A stretch of 64,000 bases of DNA from Symsagittifera roscoffensis (Eukaryota; Xenacoelomorpha; Acoela; Convolutidae): the NCBI RefSeq assembly GCF_963678635.1, contig NC_087069.1:10437206-10501205 (forward strand), given 5' to 3'. The notes under the pieces were generated by a model. The model did not search any database. It had not been told where the DNA came from and was given only the letters and a program-made list of their open reading frames with translations. Below are positions 22,802 through 34,481 of the stretch, piece after piece (position 1 is the stretch's first letter; each line of letters starts with the position of its first letter). A program made the position numbers and the translations under genes.

Positions 22802-25800
22802 AATCTAACTGAAAAATTAAAACTTAGGCATACTTAAAATATAACTATTTCTTCGGTAGGTCAAGTTTATGTATGGCTTGATCATATGTCTATGTATGAT
22901 AAAATGAAGATTAAAATTTTATCGCAAACTAAAAGACAGATTCTGCAAAAAACATACAAGAAAAAAGTCGAAAGAAAACTTTTTTTATGTTTTTGATTCC
23001 AAAAAGGCGCTAAATCTAACTGAAAAATTAAAACTTAGGCATACTTAAAATATAACTATTTCTTCGGTAGGTCAAGTTTATGTATGGCTTGATCATATGT
23101 CTATGTATGATAAAATGAAGATTAAAATTTTATCGCAAACTAAAAGACAGATTCTGCAAAAAACATACAAGAAAAAAGTCGAAAGAAAACGTTTTTTATG
23201 TTTTTGATTCCAAAAAGGCGCTAAATTACTCAAAAAATTTATGTTGACCAAAAGAAAACTAAAGTTTTACGTTTTTAATTTAAATCAAGATACAATATTG
23301 AGCTTTCGATAACAACATATTGTTTGAAAATTTTATCGAGACAGGAGAAATCGGCTAAAACGTGGAATGATTCACGATTTTTCAAAAAAAACAAAACAAT
23401 TTATCAATAAAAAACTAATTACTCAAAAACTAGAAAAAAAACCGGAGACCGTTAAATCAAAATAAAACTATGATTATGGTTTATCCATAGTAACAAACAG
23501 TTTGACAAAACCGATCGAGAGTGCGGGAAAATAAGCAAAGCCGTGGGGAGAACCACGATTTTTCAAAAAAATCTAATTTTCACGAAAAAATAATAACCCA
23601 ATAACTAGGCCCAATAAACCAGAGACCATTAAATCAAAATCAAGCTATGTTAGTGACCTGTCGATAGCAACTAAGAGTTTGAAAAAATCCATCAAAAAAG
23701 AGGCGAAAACGGCAGAGACCTGGGACGTATCACGATTTTAAAAAAAAAGCCAACTTTTCACTAAAAAATTGATAACCGAAAAACTAGGAAAAGTCAACCA
23801 ATGATCATTAAAACAAAATCAAGATATGATATTGGGCTACATACGGCAACAAACAGTTTTGAGTAGTTCTTCGAGACACAGGAGAAATAAGCAAAGCAGT
23901 GGGACGAGCCACGATTTTTGAAAAAAACCAATTTTTCACTAAAAAAATTTAATTATCTAAAAACTAGGAAAATTTAACCAATGGCCATTATATCAAAATC
24001 AAGCTACAAAAGTGGGCTACAGTAAGCAACAAAGATTTTTTGTTAAGTTTTTCGAGACAGAGGAGAATTAAGCAAAGCCGTGGGACAAAACACGATTTTT
24101 CAAAAAAACCATTTTTTCACTAAAAAATTGATAGCCCAAAAACTAGTAAGAGTCAACCAATGGCCATTATATCAAAATCAAGCTATGATATTGGGCTACA
24201 TACGCATCAATCAGTTTCGAGTAGTTCGTCGAGACAGAGGAGAAATAAGCAAAGCCGTGGGACGAAACACGATTTTTCAAAAAAACCATGTTTTCACTAA
24301 AAAATTAATAGCCCAAAAACTAGTAAGAGTCAACCAATGGCCATTATATCAAAATCAAGCTATGATATTGGGCTACATACGGCATCAAAATCTAACTGAA
24401 AAATTAAAACTTAGGCATACTTAAAATATAACTATTTTTTCGGTAGGTCAAGTTTATGTATGGCTTGATCATATGTCTATGTATGATAAAATGAAGATTA
24501 AAATTTTATCGCAAACTAAAAGACAGATTCTGCAAAAAACATACAAGAAAAAAGTCGAAAGAAAACTTTTTTTATGTTTTTGATTCCAAAAAGGCGCTAA
24601 ATCTAACTGAAAAATTAAAACTTAGGCATACTTAAAATATAACTATTTCTTCGGTAGGTCAAGTTTATGTATGGCTTGATCATATGTCTATGTATGATAA
24701 AATGAAGATTAAAATTTTATCGCAAACTAAAAGACAGATTCTGCAAAAAACATACAAGAAAAAAGTCGAAAGAAAACGTTTTTTATGTTTTTGATTCCAA
24801 AAAGGCGCTAAATTACTCAAAAAATTTATGTTGACCAAAAGAAAACTAAAGTTTTACGTTTTTAATTTAAATCAAGATACAATATTGAGCTTTTGATAAC
24901 AACATATTGTTTGAAAATTTTATCGAGACAGGAGAAATCGGCTAAAACGTGGAATGATTCACGATTTTTCAAAAAAAAAAAACAATTTATCAATAAAAAA
25001 CTAATTACTCAAAAACTAGAAAAAAAAACCGGTGACCGTTAAATCAAAATCAAACTATGATTATGGTTTATCCATAGTAACAAACAGTTTGACAAAACCG
25101 ATCGAGAGTGCTGGAAAATAAGCAAAGCCGTGGGGAGAACCACGATTTTTCAAAAAAATCTAATTTTCACGAAAAAATAATAACCCAATAACTAGGCCCA
25201 ATAAACCAGAGACCATTAAATCAAAATCAAGCTATGTTAGTGACCTGTCGATAGCAACTAAGAGTTTGAAAAAATCCATCAAAAAAGAGGCGAAAACGGC
25301 AGAGACCTGGGACGTATCACGATTTTAAAAAAAAAGCCAACTTTTCACTAAAAAATTGATAACCGAAAAACTAGGAAAAGTCAACCAATGATCATTAAAA
25401 CAAAATCAAGATATGATATTGGGCTACATACGGCAACAAACAGTTTTGAGTAGTTCTTCGAGACACAGGAGAAATAAGCAAAGCAGTGGGACGAGCCACG
25501 ATTTTTGAAAAAAACCAATTTTTCACTAAAAAATTGATAGCCCAAAAACTAGTAAGAGTCAACCAATGGCCATTATATCAAAATCAAGCTATGATATTGG
25601 GCTACATACGCATCAAACAGTTTCGAGTAGTTCGTCGAGACAGAGGAGAAATAAGCAAAGCCGTGGGACGAAACACGATTTTTCAAAAAAACCATTTTTT
25701 CACTAAAAAATTGATAGCCCAAAAACTAGTAAGAGTCAACCAATGGCCATTATATCAAAATCAAGCTATGATATTGGGCTACATACGCATCAAACAGTTT

Positions 25801-26620
25801 CGAGTAGTTCTTCGAGACACAGGAGAATTAAGCAAAGCCGTGGGACAAAACACGATTTTTCAAAAAAACCATTTTTTCACTAAAAAATTGATAGCCCAAA
25901 AACTAGTAAGAGTCAACCAATGGCCATTATATCAAAATCAAGCTATGATATTGGGCTACATACGCATCAAACAGTTTCGAGTAGTTCGTCGAGACAGAGG
26001 AGAAATAAGCAAAGCCGTGGGACGAAACACGATTTTTCAAAAAAACCATTTTTTCACTAAAAAATTAATAGCCCAAAAACTAGTAAGAGTCAACCAATGG
26101 CCATTATATCAAAATCAAGCTATGATATTGGGCTACATACGGCATCAAACAGTTTTGAGTAGCTCGTCGAGACACAGGAGAAATAAGCAAAGCAGTGGGA
26201 CGAGCCACGAGTTTTCAAAAAGAAACCAATTTTTCACCAAAAAATTAATTACCTAAAAACTAGTAAGGTTTAACCAATGGCCACTAAATCAATATCAAGC
26301 TTCAATACTGGGCTACAGATAGCATCCAAGATTTTTTGTTTAGTTCTCCGAGACAGAGGAGAAATAAGCAAAGCCGTGGGACGAAACACGATTTTTCAAA
26401 AAAACCATTTTTTCACTAAAAAATTGATAGCCCAAAAACTAGTAAGAGTCAATCAATGGCCATTATATCAAAATCAAGCCCCCCTTTTATACTCGGTCGA
26501 AGTTGAGTCGCTTGATCACAATTTCAGTCTGGCTACTCGAATCATGGATGATTTGGTCGAATGCTATGATTCGAATCACATCTTTTTGTATCGAATCGGT
26601 CTGATCATATTTCGAACATA
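22802..26620 (+). repeat. 177-bp satellite, array B, with 1587-bp higher-order repeat
   Basis: A 211-bp block beginning AATCTAACTGAAAAATTAAA is present in tandem at 22802 and 23013, and again at 24389 and 24600, giving a 1587-bp higher-order unit. Between and after these blocks are 177-bp satellite units. From 25480 to 26470 six near-identical units run in register; the CCAATGGCCATTATATC word recurs near 25566, 25742, 25919, 26096, 26274 and 26455. The array ends in the same C-run and 150-bp tail as array A (26474-26620). The 256-codon open frame at 25486-26256 is repeat-derived (a 59-residue period) and is not called as a gene. Confidence 0.9.
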
Positions 26621-27200
26621 TATGAAAATTGTATGATTAGCTTTTTTAGTCAACCCGGCAAGTGAACATAAATGTTCAGATTTCAAAGCGGAATAAGAAA
26701 ATTTGAATCAAATCAAGTTTTCAAAAAATCTCAATTAAAATTTTTATCGAAAGCGTTAGACCTTGAGGATCATAAAAATAATTCTTTTGAAATTAGTTTT
26801 TATCAAGTTTCATAGTGGTTAACTCGGTTTTCTTGAGTTCATTGACTCTTTTCCAACACTCGATTGGCCATGTTTTGTTTCGCTATGTTTGAGTCACCAG
26901 CTGTTCAGCTCAGTGGGAAATCGAGTTTTTTCACACGTCTGATTTATTTCAAAAATAAGTTTTTAGCTATTCCTGCAAAATCTCCACGTTGTATCAATAC
27001 CGTTATTTTAAAATCATAATATTTTAACTATTCTTATAACTGGGAATAACTTTAATTTGCTTCTCCGATTGTGTCTCAATTTACTCAAAAGTTTGCTTCA
27101 ATATGAAAACTAGGCCTCGTTTAATTGCGTTGGGGCTTGTTCTGTTTATTCTTCCAAGTTTGATTATTTTGAATATGCAAATTTTCTTCGAATATTTTCA
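26621..27200. other. noncoding interval
   Basis: No gene was found. One remnant of the CATATATGAAAATTGTATG palindrome family lies at its left edge (26616-26641). Confidence 0.5.
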
Positions 27201-28608
27201 ATGTGCCCAAAATAGTTGTTTTTACACCCGATTTATTTGTTGAGCTGATTGTTTTTTTCTAGCACCTGATCCAGGTGCTCACGTTATGTTTCGACCGTCT
27301 CGACCAGCACATTTTTGGACAAGCACACTTTTACAAGACCAAACAAACATGGCCAACCGAGATCTGTTTCGGCCGTCTCGACCTAATTCGGAATTCGTAG
27401 CAGCATAAGTTATCCAAATTTAAACGTTATAATTTATGCTTTTCGGGTAGCATCTTATGATGCTTTTTTAGAATGAAATGATATGAGTCATTTGCAGTTT
27501 AAAAACTTTGTAGAGCTGAATTATTTTTAAGCCATTTTTTTCATGCTTTTTGATTACTGTTTTGCACGTTGAGTCATAGACTTAATAACTTATGTTGCCA
27601 TTTGAAGAAAAAAAACTTTGAATCCTAAATACTGTGGTACAATCGGTATTTTTCTACCGTTCTCCAGGTATTTTTTGACAGTGCTTAAAGGTAACTTTTA
27701 CCATATTAAATCCAAAATTTTGCTGAAAAACAAATTTTAAACAATTTGGTCAAATTTTTGGAGATTTAACCCTTCTAGAGTTTTGTTGGGCTTTGTAAGA
27801 GAGTCCTTGTGATATAGTTGTCCTATCAAGTAACAAAGTAGTTTCAGCGTAAATCTTGATTATTTGAAAAAAGCCAAAATTATTCATTTTTAGGGTAAAA
27901 TATTAATTGGGAATATCGGAGAAAGAATTGAACCATAATAATTCTGATAAAAATCTAAGCATTTTTTATTCTCTTCTTTTTTTCTAATCTTAACGCAACT
28001 TTGGAAAAGTGTGTGTGAAAATTCAAGTATTGTTCGTTCCGGATAAATTAAATCGGCCACTGTATAAGTACGCTTTCATATTTAAATCACTCACAAAAAC
28101 AGTCTACTGAATTGAGCTTTTTAGCGAATTTATCCGTTTAAATTATTTCATTGTTAATTGGTAGCTCGCAGTATTTAAGTATACGGATGTTTTTTACGCA
28201 AAATCAACAAAAAGACACGGTAGAGGAAGTCAAATGATTTACTGTCTTGAAGTTTGCTCTATTTAAATATTTTTTGTAAAACTCCAAAAAATATATTTTT
28301 CCTATATTTTTGCCAAAACTTGAAGTTTTTGTTTCAGTCGATTTTATCTGTTTATTTTAAATCAGTATTACTAAAGTTGTTAAGCTACATTTGCAACAAA
28401 ATCTCAATGAAAAGCTTCCATAATCTGAAAAGGAGTAAACCGAGAAAGGATTTATGAAAAAAGTGTTTTGAAAGTCTGCTGTCTATCAAAAAACAATTGC
28501 ATAAATTTAGACAATCTGAATTTGGCTTATGCAATTATTTGCACTTTTTTGAACTTAAAAAATTAAGCACTTTTTGCTGAGATTAATACCGATGAGCTCG
28601 CTGACCAG

Positions 28609-28745
28609 AGGCGGATCTAAGATTTTCTTGATGGGTTTTTTCCCAAAGCACTAAAAAGACCCTGTTTCGGCCAATTTTTCTGGGCTGCAGGCAAATTTTT
28701 GAAAAGAAAGATGCGTTTTTAGATATTTTTTGGAAAATTTTGAAC
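28609..28745. mobile_element. hAT-type MITE, right end missing
   Basis: The left terminal repeat CAGAGGCGGATCTAAG and the following interior (CCCAAAGCACTAAAAAGACC) match the MITE at 17730-17923. No right terminal repeat follows. The element was therefore present before the segment duplicated and has since lost its right end in this copy. Confidence 0.65.
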
Positions 28746-29470
28746 AAGAAATAGCTTTTGGAACAATTAAATCTCGTTTTGATTCTCGTCCTTTCAACAC
28801 GAATATGTGAGCAGCAGGTTTGAGGCAAAATGTTTAGTTGTATCGAAAGTTATTTTAAAGAACTTGAAGAATTTTCCCTGACACACCAGTAGTTCTGTTT
28901 CTAAATTCAATTCGAGTTGAACCTTCGCAACGTTAGTACAAATTGATGAGACACACAAAGAAGTCATTCTTTCAAAAGCTAACCGAAAAAATCAATCTCT
29001 AGGTGTGATGACATTTTTAATGTTGATGCCGTAAGCACAAAAAATGATCCCAATTAAGCATTTTAGAAGTGCTTATAACTGTTTTTTGAACAAATGATTG
29101 GAGCAAAATTTTTTATATGAAAATCCTTGATTGCCCTGAGCAGAAAAAAGGAGTTTCACGTGTGATTCTTTTAGATATATTGTGCAACTTTGAAACATTG
29201 CTGCTCAAGAGTTTGCAACAAAAAATATTGCAACTTTGAGAGACAGTCAACATAATTAGGACTTTATCTATTACAAAAGGTACCAGTTTGTACTTGATGC
29301 TGCTGTTGGTGATAAAATGTAGAAAAAAAAAACATTTTAACTTTTTTGTCTTTTTTTGTGTATTTCACAGTTTAGTATCTTGTCTGTTTTGCGTAATCTT
29401 TGTCATAATAAAAATTGTAATAGCTTTTCATAAAGCAATTTTAGTTCAATCATTTAACTCGGATTCACCA

Positions 29471-31001
29471 ATGAGATACTTTTTGGTCGAACTAACAAAA
29501 AGAGGAAAACTAGAATTATCAGACATCCGCTACAGACAAAATCCCACATTTGTAAACTTGTTGATCGGGGAAAATAACTAAGTTGATTCAAACAAAAGAT
29601 GAATCTCAGAGTTTATTTGTGAAGAGATTTAACATTTCTTACTGTGAACACGATACAAGCCTACAAAAACAAGATATAAAGAATCCAAATATTAGACATT
29701 TCAATGGAAATATCGAGATTTTTCCTTGGAAAGCCATTTATGACGAGAGAGAAGACAAATTTTTTAAAAGTATTGTTATTTTTGTATTTTCGTGGGACAA
29801 ATTGACCGATGATATCCATCAAATTTCAGAGAAAGTAACTTTGAGTTTCTACAAAAATTTGAACGAAGAACCTATTATTGATGGAACCTCGGATATTAGT
29901 ATTTTCACGGATAATTTGTTGTCAGGAATGATTATTATATACCCATTGCGTAAACTCATGGAATGTCCGCGTTATGTACGGCTTAATATCGAGGACAACC
30001 AACCGACAAATTTGCTCTTTATTGAACGCCAAACACCAAAAAAAATATCAGACGTTCCAAATTCTGAGCCGACGTTGATAGTTTGTGCAGCTATGATTAC
30101 CAATAATATGTCAGTTTCGCCTACTCGATTGGCCGAATATCTGGAGTACAACCGTCTAATTGGAGTATCGAAGGTTTTCATGCCTTATTTCGATCCAAAC
30201 ATTTATCAAGATATTAATTTGGGAGCGGCAATCTATTCAGTGGAAGATCATTTTGAAAGAATTGGATTTCTAGAAAAAATTAAAGTCGCGAGGTACATTC
30301 ACATAAAAAAATCATCTTTCAGATCTGTGCGATTAGTTAACTCACATGTTATTTCTTACTGTATGATCAAAAACGCGTTACAATTCGATCACGTTATTAC
30401 ACAGGATTTTGATGAAATCATTGGTTTTGATCACAACAAATACAAGTCTTTAGCTGATGTTTTAAAATCAACGAAATCTATTCATGGACAAAAATATACC
30501 AATTTCATGATTCCGGACACTGTTTTTTACCACGGTTGCTTCAAAAGCGCACCAGAACTGAATTACTCTCAGCAAGTAATTACAAAAGCGCAATATGCAT
30601 TCAAAAGGGGTCTTAACATTGGAAAAACAATTCACAGTACTAAATTGTGTATCATTCTTTTTGCCCATTTTTGTCCAATTGCGCGTCGAGAAAATGTGTT
30701 AAACAACCATGGTTTGAAACTTTTGAATTATGTTACATCTAATGGAGCTGACGAACAAACAGGTGTTTCAAATGATGTCATTCTCCACTTAAACCAGAAA
30801 TATGTCACGCCAAAACTGATGCGATCATTTCACATTCGACAGACCTATGACTACTATGGGAAAAGAGCGTTGTTTCTAAACCGGGAAAATCTGTGCAATA
30901 TATCTGATTATGATTTCTATGACTGGATAGATCTCATATCAGATAAACTTGATTCAAATGTTAAAAAAGTGATGAAAACTGTAGATTTTAGCTTACAATA
31001 A
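29471..31001 (+). CDS. GT92 (DUF23) glycosyltransferase, nearly intact
   Basis: The open frame 29583-31001 encodes about 472 residues, the usual size for GT92 catalytic domains. The nucleotide-sugar-binding half carries SVSPTRLAEYLEYNRLIG (residues about 178-195). A DFDE motif at about 275-278 matches the family DxDE metal/substrate site, followed by the conserved C-terminal half ending near YDFYDWID. Upstream, from an ATG at 29297 or 29471, a second frame encodes a hydrophobic stretch (LVSCLFCVIFVIIKIVIAF), a type II signal-anchor expected of a Golgi enzyme, then MRYFLVELTKRGK. That frame ends in TAA at 29579, so one base offset separates anchor from catalytic domain. The long frame itself has no early ATG. 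The gene is either recently broken or starts in a way I cannot see. Confidence 0.75.
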
Positions 31002-31090
31002 CAACAAGGTGTTTGGTGGACAAGATTAAATTTTTCCCATAAAATTGAGACAAGATTAAGTTCTTGCTATTTTGGTGTTTTTATTAATCA

Positions 31091-31358
31091 TTATTGACCT
31101 CGCTGCACACTAGCCTTGGGACTCATATTGATATCTGTAATTCTATTGTTATTAACTTAGTATCAAGGTCATTTGGTGGGGAACATCGAATCGACTTATT
31201 TCAGTTGTTATTGAGCTCTGCGTACAAAAGATACGGTAACATGAGCTGGTTCAAGGAACCGATAAAAATAGAAAAGGAAAAACTTAGTTTCAAAGACTAA
31301 ATTAACTCTTTGAATTAAATCTGTTTTCAACTGAGTGTACAGCATCAATAACTTACCA
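31091..31358 (+). repeat. 5' LTR of Ty3/gypsy element (5' end truncated)
   Basis: It matches the 3' LTR from the TTGACCTCGCTGCACACTA block to the terminal TTACCA. The first ~45 bp of the LTR (TGTGGTACG...) are missing here. Internal coding begins about 100 bp further on. Confidence 0.85.
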
Positions 31359-31446
31359 TATTGCGCAGCCAGCAGGATTCATGGCACATGATAACCGAAC
31401 GGATATGGGCAACCCAGTTTTCTGGACATCAGCTAGTTCGGATCCA

Positions 31447-32430
31447 CCGTAGAACTTAAATATTTGGTTGAACCAGTTTATGCTAGCGGTGACAGTGAAA
31501 GAAAATATGAATCCTGAGATATTACTAGAAGATCCAAAAGAAGTTATTGATAAACTACTTCCTCGCCCAGAAACTCCGGGAACAAACGAAGATGCACAGG
31601 TAGCAGCGGACCGGGAAGCGAGAGATAGACAAGCAAGAGACAAAGTAATACTCGAAAACCAAGAAAGAAGGGAACGCGGACCAAAATTCGGACACAATGT
31701 GTTCTACAAGGAGGTCCAGAAACGGCTTACGTCTCGTCTATTTCTAGCGCTAGGCACGGAGCGGAAAAGAAACTCGTGCAGAAAAGTCCACACACGGAAA
31801 TATCAAAACTTGATGTTAGAGAAATGGTGAATTTGGCGAAAGTATCATTTGAAAAAACAAAAAACATCACGTGCGAGCGATATAGACTATTCACCAGAGC
31901 CCATGAAACTAGAGAGACGTTAGAATCGTTCCACGCGGCACTAGCTGCACAGGCAGGTACGGCTGAATTGAGCAAATTGGAAGAAGAATTGCTAAGAGAC
32001 TTAACCATATATAGAATGAAAAATGCATCACTACAAGATACCCTAACGTTTGAAACATTTACGGCAGACGAAGTACTCAAACGAACTATTAAATTTGAGC
32101 AGAGTAAACAAGCGACACAAACGATCCAAAAATCAGTGACTGGTAGCACAAGCGTGGGCCAGTTGTCTGGGCCACAAATTAAAATAAAACAAGAACCCAT
32201 AATAGCAGTTGAGAATAGAAACTCAAAGTACAAAAGACCGACAAGATATCAATTCAAAACGAAGTGGAATGACACCAGAAACGCAATTTCCCGAAGAGAT
32301 CAGAAACCATGCCAACGATGGCAGAACATTCAGAAAAGGTCACTTGAAAAAGGGCCCAGCAATGGGGAAGAACTGCAAGAGCTGTAATAGACAAAACCAT
32401 TTCCCAAAATGTGCCGCTCGAATCAAGTAA
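31447..32430 (+). pseudogene. Ty3/gypsy Gag with zinc knuckle, frame-broken
   Basis: The first frame (31468-31830) is acidic then Arg-rich. The second (31776-32387) carries a helical capsid-like region (REMVNLAKVSFEKTKN..LFTRAHETRETLESFHAALAAQ). The third (32209-32430) ends with a CCHC-like knuckle, CKSCNRQNHFPKC, one residue short in the last spacing of the usual CX2CX4HX4C. Gag binds the element RNA and forms the particle. Two frame changes prevent a single product. Confidence 0.75.
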
Positions 32431-32639
32431 ATGAACTCTAGCTCAGAGGAAGATTGTAATTTAATTCACAGCTTTGATTCCTGCGATGAGTTCGAGATTA
32501 TGTTTGTTAAACTAAAATCGAGAAAACCACTCAACAAAAGGTTTGGAAAAAAACATCAGAAATAAACGACGAAAACAAAACCAACGTTTTTCGAGATATC
32601 AGAAAAATTGATTTACAACGAGACCCAAGATGGCATCAA

Positions 32640-33158
32640 ATAAAAGCATTGAAAACGCTGGTCAGAGTGAGTAACCAAATCGTCATTATGACGATAGATA
32701 CAGGAAGCCCAGTATTGTTTCTAAATTGGGCAATGGCAAAGCAATTACTGGAAGGATAATCTGAAATCAATTTCATCCCAGCTGAAAAATTGAAGCTGAC
32801 AACTCAGTTTATAGACTATAGCAAACATCCAATTCAAATAATAGGAGCAGTACGTGCAAATGTCCGTTCAGCGGGATGGGAGGTTCGAGACGTTTCTTTG
32901 ATGTTCACAGAACGTCGAGCAAGATATATTCTGGGTCTGGATTTACAAAGGAAAATGGGGATTCATACATCTCAGAAGTCAGCACCTACAAATAGATCCA
33001 GGTTTGACGTGCTACTGTGCGAGCAGTCAGAAGGTATGAAACAACATTTTTATGAAAAATTTCCGTCTCTGTTTGATCGTCAGGTAGAATCGAAAAATCA
33101 CGTAGTTAACACAAAATTCAAGTACCCGCTATGTCCGATACAAGAAAAAGGTAGGTGA
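32640..33158 (+). pseudogene. gypsy aspartic protease
   Basis: The reading starting near 32660 contains IDTGSPVLFL, the retropepsin active-site signature. A stop follows at about 32758. The continuing frame holds ARYILGLDLQRKMGI, matching the second conserved retropepsin segment. The protease would release Gag and Pol products. The TAA between the two motifs inactivates it. Confidence 0.75.
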
Positions 33159-33870
33159 ATACCCATTCATATTCAAGAAGAAGTGCAAGAAGAACTTGAC
33201 AAATTATTATCAGACGGTCACAGAACAAAACTGGACAAATGCACAAGCGACTGTTTTATTGCTCCAATAGTAATAACAGTGAAAATAGACCACTCTATCA
33301 AGTTGGCATTAGACGCAAAACCGATGAGTAGGCAACTGTACAAAATAAATATCAAATGCCAAAAGGTGATGAATTATTAATTCCAAAAGGAGATGAGTCA
33401 AATAGTAACTGCCAACACAACCGGCACACTGTATTTTACGCTGCTTGACCTGAAGTACGCGTATAGCCAAAGTCGATTAACTGCTGAAACAGCTAAGCAC
33501 GGTAATTACAACATAGTCGGCAGTCAAGCGACAGGAACATACAGGTTTCTGACAGGGTTTTACGGGCTAGAGGACATGCCCGCAGAATTTCCGAAAGCTA
33601 TGGATTGTACCTTACACCACGCCAAAAACACATTTTGCTTCCTGGTTGACATATTGATCGTTTCCAAAGGGGACAAAATGGAACACGAAAAGCTGGTAAT
33701 TAATGTCTTAAAAAAACTGTATGACGAAAATCTAGCGCTGAAATTAGCGAAATGCGATTTTTTTTCAGACAGAAAATAATTGGTTAGGACATAAGGTTAC
33801 ATCAAGTGGTATATCACCTAAAGTTACCAAAACAGAAGCAATACTCAACCTACAACACCCAAAATTGCTC
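33120..33870 (+). pseudogene. gypsy reverse transcriptase with damaged YxDD site
   Basis: Fragments run from the fingers (EELDKLLSDG, then DCFIAPIVITVKID) through motif A (YFTLLDLKYAYSQSRL) and motif B region (FLTGFYGLEDMPAEFPKAMD) to motif C. Motif C reads CFLVDILIVSKG where two adjacent Asp residues are expected before ILIVS, so one catalytic Asp is lost. Stops at 33156, 33378 and 33777 split the reading. Confidence 0.85.
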
Positions 33871-33888
33871 GAACAATTATGATCGTTC

Positions 33889-34480
33889 ATGGGGAGTATC
33901 AACCATCTCACTAAGTTTATTCCTAATGCAGCAAGCTTAACCGACCAGCTTAGACCGTTGCTTAGAGAAGAAAACGAGAAAAAGAAAAAGAAAAATGTCA
34001 AATTGCTCGTCAAAAAATTCGAGTGGAGGGAACAGCACTCGCTAACTTTCGAAGAGATGAAAAAGGCGGTGGCACGAATTGCAAAAATCAATTACTATAA
34101 CCCCCTGAAAGATACTCGGGTAAAATGCGACGCAAGCCACAGCGGCCTCAGGCAACCCTAGAATAAAAGACAGACGAGGAAGAATTGTTACCAATTGCAT
34201 TCGCATCACGTTATCTTAATTCGCAAGAAAAGGAGTATTACACAAATGAGCTCGAGCTGCTTGCAGTAGTATGGTCAGTTGACCGATTTAAACACTACTT
34301 ATTAGGAAAAGAATCAATTCTTGCGACAGACCATAAAGCCCTCACATTAGCTTTAGGGGAACATAAATCTAATAAAACGTATCAATCTAGACTCACTAGG
34401 TGCGTCGACCTTACCAATTTAAAGTGGTCCATATACCGGGTAAAGATATGTGGATCGTAGATTAACGGTCAAAAGACCCG
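33889..34480 (+). pseudogene. gypsy RNase H domain
   Basis: The first piece carries the connection and the catalytic start (RVKCDASHSGL). After a stop and frame change, 34185-34460 has LPIAFASRYLNSQEKEYYTN, the ELELLAVVW helix with its conserved Glu, and ILATDHKALTLALGEH with the third acidic residue. The order is normal for Ty3/gypsy (RT then RNase H). Nonsense codons make it nonfunctional. Confidence 0.85.
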
Positions 34481-34481
34481 A

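Larger units (their letters stand above)
27200..31250 (+). repeat. segmental duplication, copy 2 (GT92 segment)
   Basis: This region matches 17.37-20.45 kb. Shared landmarks are the ACACCCGATTTATTTGTTGAGC leader, the GTAGAGGAAGTCAAATG block at 28211, the MITE left end at 28609, the GT92 gene and the LTR. The stretch 27.25-28.2 kb has no counterpart in copy 1 and no recognisable gene. Confidence 0.8.

Noticed and set aside
25486-26256. A 256-codon repeat protein
   Set aside because: It is exactly the 177-bp satellite read in its open frame; there is no promoter, and the same DNA exists as decayed units elsewhere. Kept as a finding only.
31358-31385. tRNA primer-binding site just after the 5' LTR
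   Set aside because: The sequence after TTACCA does not begin with TGG or match a tRNA 3' end that I recognise, so I do not call it.
31353-32233. Minus-strand ORFs of 114 and 168 codons
   Set aside because: Antisense shadows of the gypsy gag region.
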